NCBI RefSeq assembly: GCF_000224145.3
Contig: NC_020166.2
Coordinates: 9,835,420 to 9,899,419 of the forward strand
DNA: 64,000 bases
DNA from: Ciona intestinalis
Taxonomy: Eukaryota > Chordata > Ascidiacea > Phlebobranchia > Cionidae
Direction of reading: 5' to 3'
A program made the translations under genes and the position numbers. Positions 21,801 through 32,800 of this stretch are shown here, piece by piece. Under the pieces are notes generated by a model, which saw nothing but the letters and a program-made list of their open reading frames with translations, was not told the origin of the DNA and did not search any database. Position 1 is the first letter of the stretch. Every line of letters starts with the position of its first letter.

Positions 21801-24800
21801 TTTAGAAGAATGGTTGACCAATCAAGCGAATGGGATTGACCACTTCACAACAAACGGGCAGCTTTGGCCACAATTAGCAATGACAACGACAGAAACCAAA
21901 CGATTTAGGTTTGTTGAGTAAAATATGAAGTGAAACAACTTTATTGTTATTTGAATCTGAATGCCTTATTTATGTTTTGACATGGGTCCTTTAAAAACGA
22001 AAATGTTTTTTCTGTGCTAAGGGGGACACAGATTGACTGCATTAGATTTAGTAACTTGACTGGAAAAAAAGAGAGGTACCCAGAATTTTACCCAATTAAT
22101 CCAGAATTTTACCCAATTTACATTATCCAGAATTTTACCCAATTTACTTTACCCAGAATGGTTAATGCTGGAGGTAGTGCTATTCTTGAGTTGCTAATCA
22201 CCGACACAAGTCAACAGCCAACATCAGCTTGTAGTGTGTTGGAGATAGCATACGATGGTGTATATCTCGATGAAGCTAGAACCCCTTTAACTGGGAAAAC
22301 TCTTCTTATTCCATCGGGGAAAGTTGATTGGTTGGTTGCTTGTGGCACTGCTGGTACTTACGAGGTGGGTTTTTTATTTTATATGTAACTTGCTTTATTT
22401 TTGCGTGGCTGGAAAACGACAGTCCTTATAACATAGGTTTTCTATTTCCTGTGTTTCATACACCTCGGGCCAGCTTACGAGTTACCAAGTATTTTTTATG
22501 TATGACTGATAATTTTGACAATTCATTAATTGTTAATTTTTTAAAACACGCTTAGGATATTTGAATATGTCAAAGGTGTCCCATCTTCTCCCCACCTCCC
22601 CTACTATATACAATATACATTTAACAAAAATTCCCTTCTAAAACAACCAGCTACGTTCTTTATCATCAAACGTTGATAACCTTTCAATCGGAGGATTTCA
22701 ACGCCTCAACCAAAACTTGTTGACAATCGTTGTCACGGGAACCAGCTCTTCCATCACCGTCCCAACCTCCCTTCCCACTCGTCCATCATTTGTCGGCGAT
22801 TTCCGTTCCTTAACTCAAGATCAAGTGTTTGGGAGGTTTGTTATCGAAGCAAGCCCAGGAACAAGGTTAAATAGGGAGAGATTTCAATCCAATACAAACT
22901 ACAGGTGAATTTGAATTTACAAAGAAGAAAATAATCAAATAACCTAAGTGATAAGAGGTAATGACAAAACGACAGTCATTAAAAAAACTAGTCGCCGCCT
23001 AAAATTGATTTTGCTTTTTTAGTCGCCTGATTTAAATTTGATTTGCTTAATTTTGGCCGACTAACTTCTAGAATAAGTAATGCACAGAAACTTAGTCGGC
23101 CGACTAAATGTAAAAATACACCAACTAAATTTTGGTTGGCCGACTAAAAAAATTGCAGTAACCAGTAGTTACCGTGACCGATTAGTTTAGTCCCACGCGT
23201 ATCTAAAGTATATACAAGCAACATTTAACAATTACTGATTCAATACATTCCAGGTTCAAAGCTCAGTTGAACACCAACCAAGAATGGTATCTTGTCAACT
23301 CTGATCCAGGTGCAGCACATCCCATTCATATTCATGTCAATCATTTTCAGGTAAATGAATGAATGTAACTTGCTTAACCCTTGTATGGCCGAAAAATGAC
23401 AGTCGTTATAACACAGGTGTACTGTATCACACACCTTGTGCCAGCTTTTACTAAAACACCTTGTCCCAGATTTTACTAGAAAATCCTTTTTTTGTGATGC
23501 CTAATTTTAGGTAAAAAATGGTTTTATGTTTTGAAATATTTACTTTGCCAAAACTAATCTTTTAATTTTAGGTGATTAGTTACAACTCGTATACGGGACC
23601 TTATTCAGTGAGTGGAAGGACAGGTTATGTGTTCTTTGATCAAGACAACTCCGTATGTGCTCACCAACATTCTGCTTATACTGGTGACTTGTTTATACTT
23701 TGTGTTTTACCAATATGCGGTTCAGCTGTCATAGGTGTAAAAACATTTTTTGAAATTTTTATTTTTAAGGAAACTTAAAAAAAATGTTTTTTTTGAAACC
23801 AGAACACCAGTGTTATAACGACTGTCATTTTCCGGAAGCGCAAAAATAAAACAAGTTTCAGTGACAAGAGGATAAATAAGTTACATTCATTCAAATAATA
23901 AAACTCATTCACCTTAGGCAATGAAAACGTTCAAACCCCAAACAATCCTTTACGGTATCTTGGCCATGATGCACGATGGGCTGCAGGGGGAACAGGAACG
24001 CTTGGTTATAGTGAAGCTGGCTTGTTTAGAGACGCCATACTTGTTCCACCTTTGGTTAACATAACAGTATGTATTTACCATTAAAAACAACACTTATATA
24101 TATTTCTATTTTTGACAGTAAAAACAACTTGTTTCTATTTTCGGTCATTGAAAACAGTATATTTTTATATTTATGTATTGACCATTAAACCATTAAAACC
24201 TATGTATTTTAATTTTTGACCTTTACAAACTAAATATTTTATATTTTACTGTTAAAACATATATAATTTTATTTTCTACGATTTGACTATTAAAAACAGT
24301 ACATTTCTGTTCTTGATCATTAATAACTACATATATAGTTGTATTTTTACCATCAAAAAACAATATAATTTCTAACTACATATTCACAACACTTTTAGAT
24401 TCGATTCAACGCACATAAATACACAGGGGAGGTTGTGGTTCATTGTCACTTACTTAACCATGAAGATACTGGTATGATGTTAACAGCAGATATTGTGGAT
24501 CAAGGTATGTAGGCAATAACTGATCTTCTGGCATTTAGTAAACTGTCACAAAAACAGCTTGGTATGTATCTGCAGCACGAAAAAATGATAATTTTATATG
24601 TTAATTTCATAATTTGTTTTCATGTCATAAGATTAGTTCTTATCATATATAAGAGATACTGTAGCATATAGTGTGTACAATGACTGATCCAATGGCATAT
24701 GTTAAATTGTTCTAAAATCATAGTATTTATATCTTTACAAAGTAAGATATATGGTAACTTGAAAGCTGACACGAGGTGTATGAAACACAACACTTGTGTT

Positions 24801-25819
24801 ATAACGACTGTTGTTTTCCGGCCGCGAGATAATAAATCGAGTTACATTCATCTATACACGCAACATAAGTAAAGATATTTAATGTTTTTTTAACTTTTAT
24901 TCCAGAAAATCAGTTTTTGCAATATATAAGAATATAAGATATAATAAAAGATAATGTAACATATGGTGTGTGCAGTATTTCTAAATCCTCTGATAATTTT
25001 AATCGCAAAGTTTATTTAAAGTGTTAATGTTTTGTCCTTTTCAGTTCACTCTGATGAATGCAACAAGTTCAAGCAGTTTAGTTGATAAATGAAAGTGTAG
25101 CAGCTCAGATTATAGGAGAATATTCTTTACTTTCGAAGTTTTACGTTACATGTTGAAAAATGTGTTCAGTAGGGCGGGCATAAACGCAACAAAAGAAAAA
25201 GCAGAAAAGGTAGTATTTGAAAGCAGAAATACCTAATTTTTCTGTAATGGCAGAAAAGTTAAGTATTTTCTGTGCAGGCAAAGACAGAAAAGTTGAATAT
25301 TCAAAACTGCAAGAAACAGAAACATTGCAGAAATATATAGTAGCAAATATCTCTTAATTTAAAAATTTGCTACCACATATGTTTTTCTGACAAATGGCTT
25401 TACCAGGCGCAGATCTTACTGCTAGCATTCCATCTGGCACTGCTTATCCTGGAACTTGCAAAGAGAATGATCCGTACCCGTTTAATGCGTGTGATAGTTG
25501 TCCAACTACTATAAATACAAGCAGTACAACTACAACACCTGCAGCAAGTCCAACGGAAACAATTTCTTTAGGAGGGGAAGCAGCATTTTTAACACCAAGG
25601 TTTGGACTTTATGTGTGTGTGTGTGGTGTATAAGAAGACACCCATGTTATAACTTGACAGTGAGCATGAGGTGTATGAATACACTATGTGTGTCTGGTGT
25701 ATATGAAGACACCCATAATCAATGAGCATGATGCTTGTTACTAACCATACTAATATTTGTTTTCCAGATCATGGAACTTCACTGTGTTTCTTATTTTGGG
25801 TCTGTTGCAATTAGTGTAG
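18854..25819 (+). CDS. Secreted, GPI-anchored laccase-type multicopper oxidase
   Basis: Copper oxidase predicted to oxidise phenols or metal ions with reduction of O2 to water, at the cell surface. Exons: 18854-18944, 19343-19527, 20137-20238, 20657-20788, 21103-21305, 21768-21908, 22157-22364, 22651-22904, 23254-23350, 23572-23683, 23918-24066, 24399-24504, 25407-25599 and 25768-25819; all phases agree, giving 674 residues. Signal peptide MILATLFVVLLVGIYKTEG. Copper sites appear in order: HTHGLH (exon 3), WYHPHLHG (exon 4), HPIHIHVNHF (exon 9), and HCHLLNHEDTGM (exon 12) with an axial Met at the type 1 site. A Ser/Thr-rich stalk (exon 13) leads to a hydrophobic end, FTVFLILGLLQLV, typical of a GPI signal. 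An alternative last exon (25045-25085) also joins in phase and ends in QFS, giving a 606-residue form with no anchor. Substrate is not predictable. Confidence 0.9.
18952..19068 (-). mobile_element. Family B element
   Basis: Reverse copy in intron 1 of the multicopper oxidase, beginning 7 bases past the donor; GATGAATGTAACTTGCTC and CCTCGCGTGGCTGGAAAAC seen. Confidence 0.85.
19585..19815. repeat. Long inverted repeat (hairpin) with CTAACCCCTA-rich loop
   Basis: The left arm has ATCTGCAACCGTTTGCAACC and TTTTTTGGTGCTAGTGAAGA. The right arm (about 19745-19815) is its complement, with AAACGGTTGCAGAT. The loop is itself palindromic (CCACTAACCCC / GGGGTTAGTGG). A related direct copy follows at 19925-20060. 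In intron 2 of the multicopper oxidase. Confidence 0.85.
20083..21469 (+). repeat. 130-bp intragenic duplication carrying part of multicopper oxidase exon 3
   Basis: 20083-20212 and 21340-21469 match with only about three differences and constant offset 1257. Each includes an acceptor site and the first 76 bases of exon 3. The second copy lies in intron 5 and stops before the HxHG copper motif. It would be out of frame after exon 5, so it is probably not used. Confidence 0.9.
21495..21600 (+). mobile_element. SINE-tail-like fragment
   Basis: ATCACTGGGTTGGAGCAATT then AAGTGTCTTGTCCAGGGAAC and CCCACAATGATAGCAAC; related to the 2160-2350 and 31560 segments. Confidence 0.55.
22079..22156 (+). 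repeat. Short tandem repeat of splice-acceptor-like units
   Basis: CCAGAATTTTACCCAATT recurs at spacings of 21 and 26 bases. The last unit supplies the acceptor of multicopper oxidase exon 7 (AG at 22155-22156). The upstream AGs are 26, 52 and 73 bases away, none a multiple of three. Confidence 0.8.
22384..22486 (-). mobile_element. Family B element
   Basis: Reverse copy in the intron after exon 7 of the multicopper oxidase, 19 bases past the donor; GCGTGGCTGGAAAACGACAG seen. Confidence 0.83.
22535..22612 (+). mobile_element. Family A MITE, right third only
   Basis: Has TTTTAAAACACGCTTAGGAT and the end GTGTCCCATCTTCTCCCCAC; the left part is missing. In a multicopper oxidase intron. Confidence 0.7.
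22985..23190. repeat. TTAGTCGGCCGACTAA-type repeat
   Basis: Contains TTAGTCGGCCGACTAAAT and TGGTTGGCCGACTAAAAA with TTTAGTCGCCTGATTTAAAT. A related stretch lies at 33050-33255. Confidence 0.6.
23354..23448 (-). mobile_element. Family B element
   Basis: Reverse copy immediately past the donor of multicopper oxidase exon 9; GAATGTAACTTGCTTAACCC seen. Confidence 0.8.
23795..23892 (+). mobile_element. Family B element, partial
   Basis: Forward copy lacking its first part; AACACCAGTGTTATAACGAC core and TTACATTCATTC end. Confidence 0.72.
24752..24853 (+). mobile_element. Family B element
   Basis: Forward full copy in the intron after multicopper oxidase exon 12. Confidence 0.82.
25045..25085 (+). 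CDS. Candidate alternative last exon of the multicopper oxidase (soluble form)
   Basis: A polypyrimidine tract and AG end at 25044. The 41-base segment continues exon 12 in phase (VHSDECNKFKQFS then TGA) and would end the protein 14 residues after the last copper motif, without stalk or hydrophobic tail. It could be a real soluble isoform or a fortuitous open stretch. Confidence 0.45.
25615..25730 (-). repeat. 71-bp tandem repeat, about 1.6 units
   Basis: In the last intron of the multicopper oxidase, starting only 15 bases after the donor site at 25600. Confidence 0.85.
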
Positions 25820-26680
25820 ATAGTAAATAAGATGGTTTACGTTTAATTTATATAATTTTCTATTTCTTTACCGAACCACTTTTTGTTTAGACAATATCAT
25901 GGTTTTTAAAGACCTATTTGCCAACTGCAATTGTAAATTTTAATGTTTGTATATTCTTTTCCACATTTCGTAAGTTCGTACTATTTTGTTTTCTTCAAAT
26001 CTCGTCTAAAATTTAAACTGCTGTAATCTTATTTACCCTATTGTGCGCTTCAGTGTTATGAATTTATGGAGTAAATGAACACGCTTAGACGATGGGTAAC
26101 ATACCAACAAGGGTTACATGTTACTTGAATGATAACACTTTCTTTGGATAGCTTTAAATTGGCAGAATGTTCTCCATACGCCCATGGAACAAGTTATACT
26201 ATCAGGTGCACAAAATGCACCAAGTGACGTTGTGTAGGTTTATAAATCCCTGCCAGATATTACTCTACATTCTACAAAATGTTTCGGTAAGTATTCGCAT
26301 ACTGTTCATGGGTTACCGTACTTTGCTATGAAAGTTGTTAAAATTCTAAAATATAGTAGTCGCTAGGTGGCGGTATTGACACAACAAATGTACCGGGAAG
26401 TTCTGCATTTTTGAGTCGGACGCCGGTTAGACGCCAGAGTCGTTTATGTGGATACCAGGTTCGACGTTGTCTGGTCAAGACATTTACTGTGTTCGTTACG
26501 ACCCAGTGGCAACTAACAGATTGTTCAAAGCCCGTTTAAACATACAGAAACGTTATTATATAACTACAGTGTTTTAATTACAAAAGTTAAAAAATGCATA
26601 TTTGTAAATCGGTATGGTAATAAAAATATGTAGGAATTGATATGGTAATAAATGGAGGCAAATGAATAAGCACCGGGCGA
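25820..26680. other. Tail-to-tail intergenic region, multicopper oxidase to IL-17
   Basis: The 3' flanks of two convergent genes. A degenerate tRNA-derived SINE head lies near 26405-26465. Nothing else recognised. Confidence 0.5.
26405..26465 (+). mobile_element. tRNA-derived SINE head, fragment
   Basis: TCGGACGCCGGTTAGACGCC and ACCAGGTTCGACGTT remain. Confidence 0.45.
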
Positions 26681-27853
26681 TTATTGGCTAATTCTACGAG
26701 GCACAACACAAGTACAACCAACGGTAATGGTTTGTGTAACAGTTTCCAATGGACCGTTTTCTGTGTTTCTTTTCCTGACTGTGAATGATTGTTTCAAAGG
26801 CACAGACGCAAAGGAGAAGTTTTCTCGTCTGCTGGACATGTCGATACAGCCATCACATAAACATCTTGCTCGTGGAAGCACCATAGGGATTCTGTAAAAT
26901 AATTTAAGTTAAATAATGCTATAATAGGAGACATACAGGTTATAACTATACGGTGAGCATGAGGTGTAGGAATACACCATGTGTGTCTGATGTATAAGAA
27001 GACAGCCATGTTATAACTTGACAGTGAGCATGAGGTGTATAAATGCACCATGTGTGTCTGGTGTATAAAAAGACAGCCATGTTATAACTTGACAGTGAGC
27101 ATGAGGTGTATGAATATTTCACTCATGAATGAAACATATTCTTACCTTAACCTATCAATGTCATCTTCTATCACATATGGCGACAAACTTCTTTCCTCTT
27201 GTCTTGTGTGAGTTAGTAAATATTCGTCGGACAAAACGGGGCATGTTGATTGCGACCTTTTATGTCGGATGCCATGTTGGTTTTCTGTCACGTTCCCGGC
27301 GCTTTGTTTCTTTAATAGGTCACATATTTCTCTGCAAAAACAATTAAATTAGATATAAAGTATTTTTATATAGTAGAGTGGGGGAAGACGGGACGCCTTT
27401 AGCACATAATATCCAAACAGCGTGATCGTGTTTTAAACAACAATTACCAACGGTCTATGGGAGTCGTGAGGATACGATTTTGTAATTCTTAGAATATTCT
27501 TTTTTACTATCAAATGGAGCGAGAAAATAGAATGAAAGGGCGTCCCATCATCCCCCACCCTAAAATATCTTTAAATACGACAGCGCAGATCATAATAATA
27601 AAACGACAAAGAAAATGAATTAGCAGCAAAATAATTGTTAAAACACGCTGCTAATAAAAAAGACCTAAGGAAAAATGTGAAATTATTACGCAAATAAATG
27701 TGGCTGATGGTAAATTACGTCTCAAATAACTTACTTATTTGCAACTGAGGACGAGCATTTCAAATCTTCTATAAATCGTTTAATTAGAACAGGTGTCGCG
27801 TTTATAGCGGCCACGGCGCAAAGCACAATCAATATTTGCATTGTAGTTGTCAT
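26681..27853 (-). CDS. Interleukin-17 family cytokine
   Basis: Secreted cystine-knot cytokine. Three exons, 27735-27853, 27146-27331 and 26681-26891, join in phase to about 170 residues. Signal peptide MTTTMQILIVLCAVAAINA. A basic RHKR site (exon 2) precedes the conserved region and looks like a furin site. The IL-17 fold is recognisable from STCPVLS, SLSPYVIEDDIDRLRIP (compare RS.SPW....D..RYP of vertebrate IL-17), VLPRARCLCDGCI (compare W.AKCR..GCI), VPLKQSFTVRKR and the end VGCTCVVPR (compare VGCTCV.P). The cysteine pairs C-x-C and the GC near the knot are present. It faces the multicopper oxidase tail to tail. Intron 2 holds a 71-bp repeat array. Ciona is known to have several IL-17 genes; which one this is cannot be told. 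Confidence 0.88.
26930..27118 (-). repeat. 71-bp tandem repeat, about 2.6 units
   Basis: In intron 2 of the IL-17 gene, ending 28 bases from the exon at 27146. Confidence 0.87.
27370..27566 (-). mobile_element. Family A MITE, full length
   Basis: In IL-17 intron 1; TAGAGTGGGGGAAGACGGGA start and CCCATCATCCCCCACCCTA end. Confidence 0.87.
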
Positions 27854-29840
27854 TCTTCTAGATTCTATCTTTCGAACTTGTATCTGTTGAGATTATGATG
27901 CCTACCTCGGTCCTCTTCTCCTTTTATATAGTCCGTCGGAAACTAAAAAAAATATTCCCCTCCACGTTTTCCCCGGCGTTTTGAATATTTCCCCGCTGTT
28001 TAGCCGCAAGAAACAAAAAACGCGATGAGATCATTCGACGTATTGTTTTCACTTTCTTGCGCATGACATAATGCAATACTTGTGACGTAACAATCTAGAG
28101 GTATTGGCGTCGCGTCACGACCGTCGTGTCGGGTCGGTTAATTTTATATAATTTTTAAAATCATGGAAATCTACAAAAACTCTGTAGTATTTTTGGTAAA
28201 ATTTGGCGCGCTGACGATTGTTTTCGTTTTGTTTGTAATAATACGCGCTTGGAACGTCACAATAGTAGGGTTGAAAAATTCCACTGGTTGTCTAAGAATA
28301 TAATGGCCATTGTTTTATTCCATTTATTAAAGCGGTAATTTTTGAATTTCCTGGAAGTTTTGCTTTCACACTGTCTTAAAAAGTCTCACACCGGTAGCTG
28401 TTAACTTAATACATCGGTAGTTGTGAAATTAATATCAAACTCATTCGAGTTAGGAACCACGGACTTCTAATAAAGTCACGTATCGGGCTCCCTGTGCAAA
28501 TGTTTTTTCTATAAGTCCTTTTATGACGAAATAATGGCAACAATAATGGGCTATATGACTGAATAGACAGGTAGCGATAATTGTATACACAGCGGCGCAC
28601 AATGGGCCTTCGATTGTGACGACGGCGTTTCTTTGTGTCGTCATAACCGTTCATTATAGGATAGATTTAATAACCAGTAACTGAAATAGGAATCGTTAAT
28701 TGCGTAAAATCGAAACGCTCGATTCACAATTATCAAGTACTGTGACGTGACAGTATGCATGTGTTATGACTCAAAGTAGCGTAATCGAGCCGCTATGCAG
28801 AGAGATTAATGAATGCTTGATCATTATTGCGTCACAATGTATACACCAGTAAAGCAGCCAATCAGAGTCGAGATATATGAATGGATACACCAGTCGTCTT
28901 GGCACTGAGTTGCTAGGGCAACAAGCGAAACATCATCGGGCGTATAGGAAGCTGACAATTCATTTCGTTAACTTTGCTTTGACTTACCGTCGGTTATATA
29001 GTAGGTGGGGTAAGATGGTACACGTTTTCGTTCTATTTATCGTCCCATTTGGTAGTAAATAAAGAATATACAAAGAATTATATAACAAGACGGTCACGAC
29101 TCTGAAAGTTCTTACTGTTTTTTGTTAAAACACGATTAGGAAATATAGGATATTGTGTGATAAAGGTATCCCAACTTACTTTATAGTTCTGGAAGTTAAG
29201 TCTTGATTAATTTCAGTTTTAGTTGTTGTTTGTTGTTTTGAGTTGAGAGTTACAGGTCAAGTCGTTTTAACCGAACAAGACAGATTGTTTTCATTCCATT
29301 GTTTCGTCATAAGTGTGATTATCGTGTTGTGAATTAATGTTGCATACGTAATAAGACGATTTGTGGACGTCATAATTACACCATTGTCGCATGAATTGTT
29401 GCGACATTGTTAAAGCTAAGCAAGAGTCTGAACAATCTAGATTTCGTGGCTTTGCTGAAACTGAATTTTAACCATTTCGCAATAAACAATGCTTTGGTGG
29501 TGACGATAAAGAAAACAACGGGTTTTCGAGCGCGTCAAATTTCACTTGTGGCGCATAAGTGGTTTTATGTAAAACCAAAAGTCTGTATTTCCCACATTCA
29601 AAGTTTTGAATCCTAATTGTTTTAAAAACTTTGTTAATTTATTTTAGTTAAAACCTAATAGTTACGTAATAATTCAAAATCACCGGAGGCTATTATTAGA
29701 TCACAAACGTCCTTGTTGAGTCAAAATCATCACGAGTAAGTGAGTAATTGTCATATTTACGCTATACTAGCTATTGTTACAGCATAACGTAACTTTGCGT
29801 AAATTAACTTTTGTGTTTTTAGGGTTATTGTGACGTCATA
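27854..29840. other. Divergent 5' region of IL-17 (-) and the DUF4587 gene (+)
   Basis: About 2 kb with one family A MITE at 28997-29188. An AG at 29821-29822 just before the DUF4587 start suggests an upstream non-coding exon near 29650-29760. Several CRE-like TGACGT sites. The frames at 28406-28654 show no recognisable protein. Confidence 0.45.
28997..29188 (+). mobile_element. Family A MITE (GGGGTAAGATGG subtype)
   Basis: Start TAGTAGGTGGGGTAAGATGG; interior GTAGTAAATAAAGAATA; right end diverged. Confidence 0.8.
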
Positions 29841-32800
29841 ATGCCCACCGATTCCGAGTATGGTGACGACATAAGACTATTAGATGACCTCACGAGGTTA
29901 AAGTTGAGACTTATTGACAAAGTAAGTCACGTGGTTTAAATAAATAGTAAAAACAATATATGTGTTCATATGTACACATGAAATTTAATAAAAAAAGAAA
30001 CACGTAGTAAAACGTAAAAGTAAAGCGAGGTGAAATACATTGTAGTAACAAAAGTGAGAAAAAAAGATTGTGAAAAATAAAACTTTTTTTGAAGGAGTAA
30101 AAATATGTTATGTGACGTCATTGTTTCCATAGAAACTACATCATAACCATCATCATTCGGCACGTCACTACCGCAGGAGGGCGCACTCACCCGATTATTC
30201 TCCGACACCACCTCTGCTACCTGGTAATATTAGAATATTATCAATAAAAATGTTTTGGGGTTTTGAGTGGGGTAAGGTGGGACATGTTTTTTTTCTTTTA
30301 TCGTCCCATTTTGTAGAAAACAAAGTTGTTTAAGAAATTACGTAACCGGAGCCCGCGACTCGCGCGTTGTTATTTGTTTAAAACACGATCAGGGCTTAGG
30401 TGCTAACAATATCCTTTCTCATAACACAGATACTGTATATTAAATATTTTTTAGTCGTATTCTTATTTAAACAGAAAATACTGGATTGTTTTTATTTTTG
30501 AAATAATTTTGGGTCATTGTTTATTTGAACAAAAAAAACTGCAAAGTTATTTTTAGACAAAAAAAATGGGTGGAAGTCTTATTTTTAAAAATCGGGTAAT
30601 ATTATTAAAAACTCGGTTATTACCATTTAAAGTTTAAAGTTAGAGTTTCGCGCCGTGGAAATAATTTCCGGGATTGTCTCAGAACAATGCCCGCGTTATG
30701 ACCCATAGCGTCGAACGACGTTGCGTGAAAGTAAAACCAGTTGTCTGAAGACGCGGCAACTAAACGTCACCGCATATTTCATAACTTACAATGCAACCGG
30801 CGTGTGTTACGTCACAATTTCGGTTTACTCCACGCAACAATGACCTATTGTTACACGCAATTCTAAAAATAGCGATTATTATTGCATCATAATTACAAAA
30901 ATACCAGCAATTTGTCTTTTAGAACGTCGACGGGATATTTTCAACAGAAAAATCGACAAAAGAAACGAACTGCTACAGAAACTATGGGTAATACAATTTA
31001 TAATCATATAAAAATATATATTACGTCATATTTTTACAAAAATGTTGCCAGAACCTGATTATTGTCTAAACGTCGCTACTACACAGACTGGATGTGTTAC
31101 GTCATAATGCCCTGTATAGTAACAAAGGACATGACGCATACTTAATACCCTATATATTATACGAATAGTTTAAATATTTATACATTCCCGTATCATTTAT
31201 TAAGTAAATTGCGAGAGAGTGACATGGTAAAAAAAGGCCTAATTTGTTGCCATATATGATAAGAAAGAGGAGAAAAACCTTTTCTCATCATTACAGTAAT
31301 CGTTCATTTCTCTTCAACATCCTACACTAAATATATTTATAAACCTCAATTTGTCTTCTCAAATATGCCATATTTCGTAATCTAGCCATTGTAAGAAGGA
31401 TTGTTTTCGGATCCGAAAACTTTAGAGTAATTGTTACTCTGCGGCGCCATGTCAATTAAAAGAGATTAACATGTCTGCTTCTATAGCCCAGAGTTTAAAA
31501 GGGTTGGAGACTCGATGCTGCTATATCATTGTGAGTGTATAACGAAAGCCTAACCAGTGGTCACTAAAGGGGTGTGTCTAAATTATGGATTGTCTTTCAG
31601 CCGTATAACCCCTCAAAATAGAAAAAAACGCTCCAAAATATTCATCTTTTTACGAACATACAGCAACTTTATTTGTGGACAATTATTTCTATACATTCAT
31701 ACTCTATTATGACGTCACTAGATTAATTGTAACTCTTTTATGACGTCATAAGGAAGAGCTTGGACCACATCAACGGAACTATCGCCACGCGAGGTCGCTA
31801 CCACCACTTTCTCCTCGACCAATGACAAGGCTTGAAGTTGTTGCTCCCTGGATGGAAGATCAGGCTTGGAATAAAACAGGGAATACTAAAAAGGGTGAGA
31901 CTTCATGCTCGCTGTCGAGTTATAACATGGGTGTCTTCTTATACACCAGACATACATGGTGTATTCATACACCTCATGCTCACTGTCCAGTTATAACATT
32001 GGTGTCTTCTTATACACCAGACACATGGTGTATTCATACACCTCATGCTCACTGTCAAGTTATAACATGGGTGTCTTCTTATACAGCAGATACACATGGT
32101 GTATTCATACACCTAATGCTCACCAGCAAGTTATAATATGAACGATTTTTAACGTTTAGATAGAAATTTCCAGAACTAGAAACATTATTTCACTCCCGTT
32201 GTAGTTTCGCCAGAATCTCTGTTTATTTAAAGGTGCAAACTAACTAGTGGCTTTGTTCAATAACAAATGTTAAATAAAAATAAATCTTATCTTAATGAAA
32301 GTAATAATAGAGGTATTATTCTCTCATAAAGCTCATAATGCGAACACACCAATCATATTTGACATGTATTGTTACGAACTAACAAGCACTGTTACGTAAC
32401 AATCCTTCTGGAACATTGATTGTTTATGGAATAATGTTAACTGTTTGTTGCATGGTTTGAAACTTTTTATAGCTTCCATTTTCTGACGTAACATATATGA
32501 TTCATGACGTCACAATAAAATCTTTTATGACGTCATAGACCTCATGGAATTGATGCTGATACAGAATGCACAAATGCAACAATGGTTGATGACGCAAACG
32601 CTGCAGAAAAGTCAAGCAGCCGTCGATGGTGAAACAGGGACACACCATCATTATTATAACGGGGCGGGTGGAAGACAATTACCGCCAATTAAACGGTGAG
32701 GAAAGGTGGATCATAGAAGTAGGGGACCAAACCAAATGTAATTTCAAATTTTAGTTTACAATAACAGTGAACATGTTTAGTGAACCACTCTTTTAACTGT

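Noticed and set aside
28406-28654. Overlapping minus-strand frames upstream of IL-17
   Set aside because: Low complexity (Arg-rich) with no family resemblance and no exon signals.
31822-32136. 104-codon plus-strand frame
   Set aside because: Its first part is a real DUF4587-gene exon; the rest is read-through into the 71-bp array past the donor at 31895.
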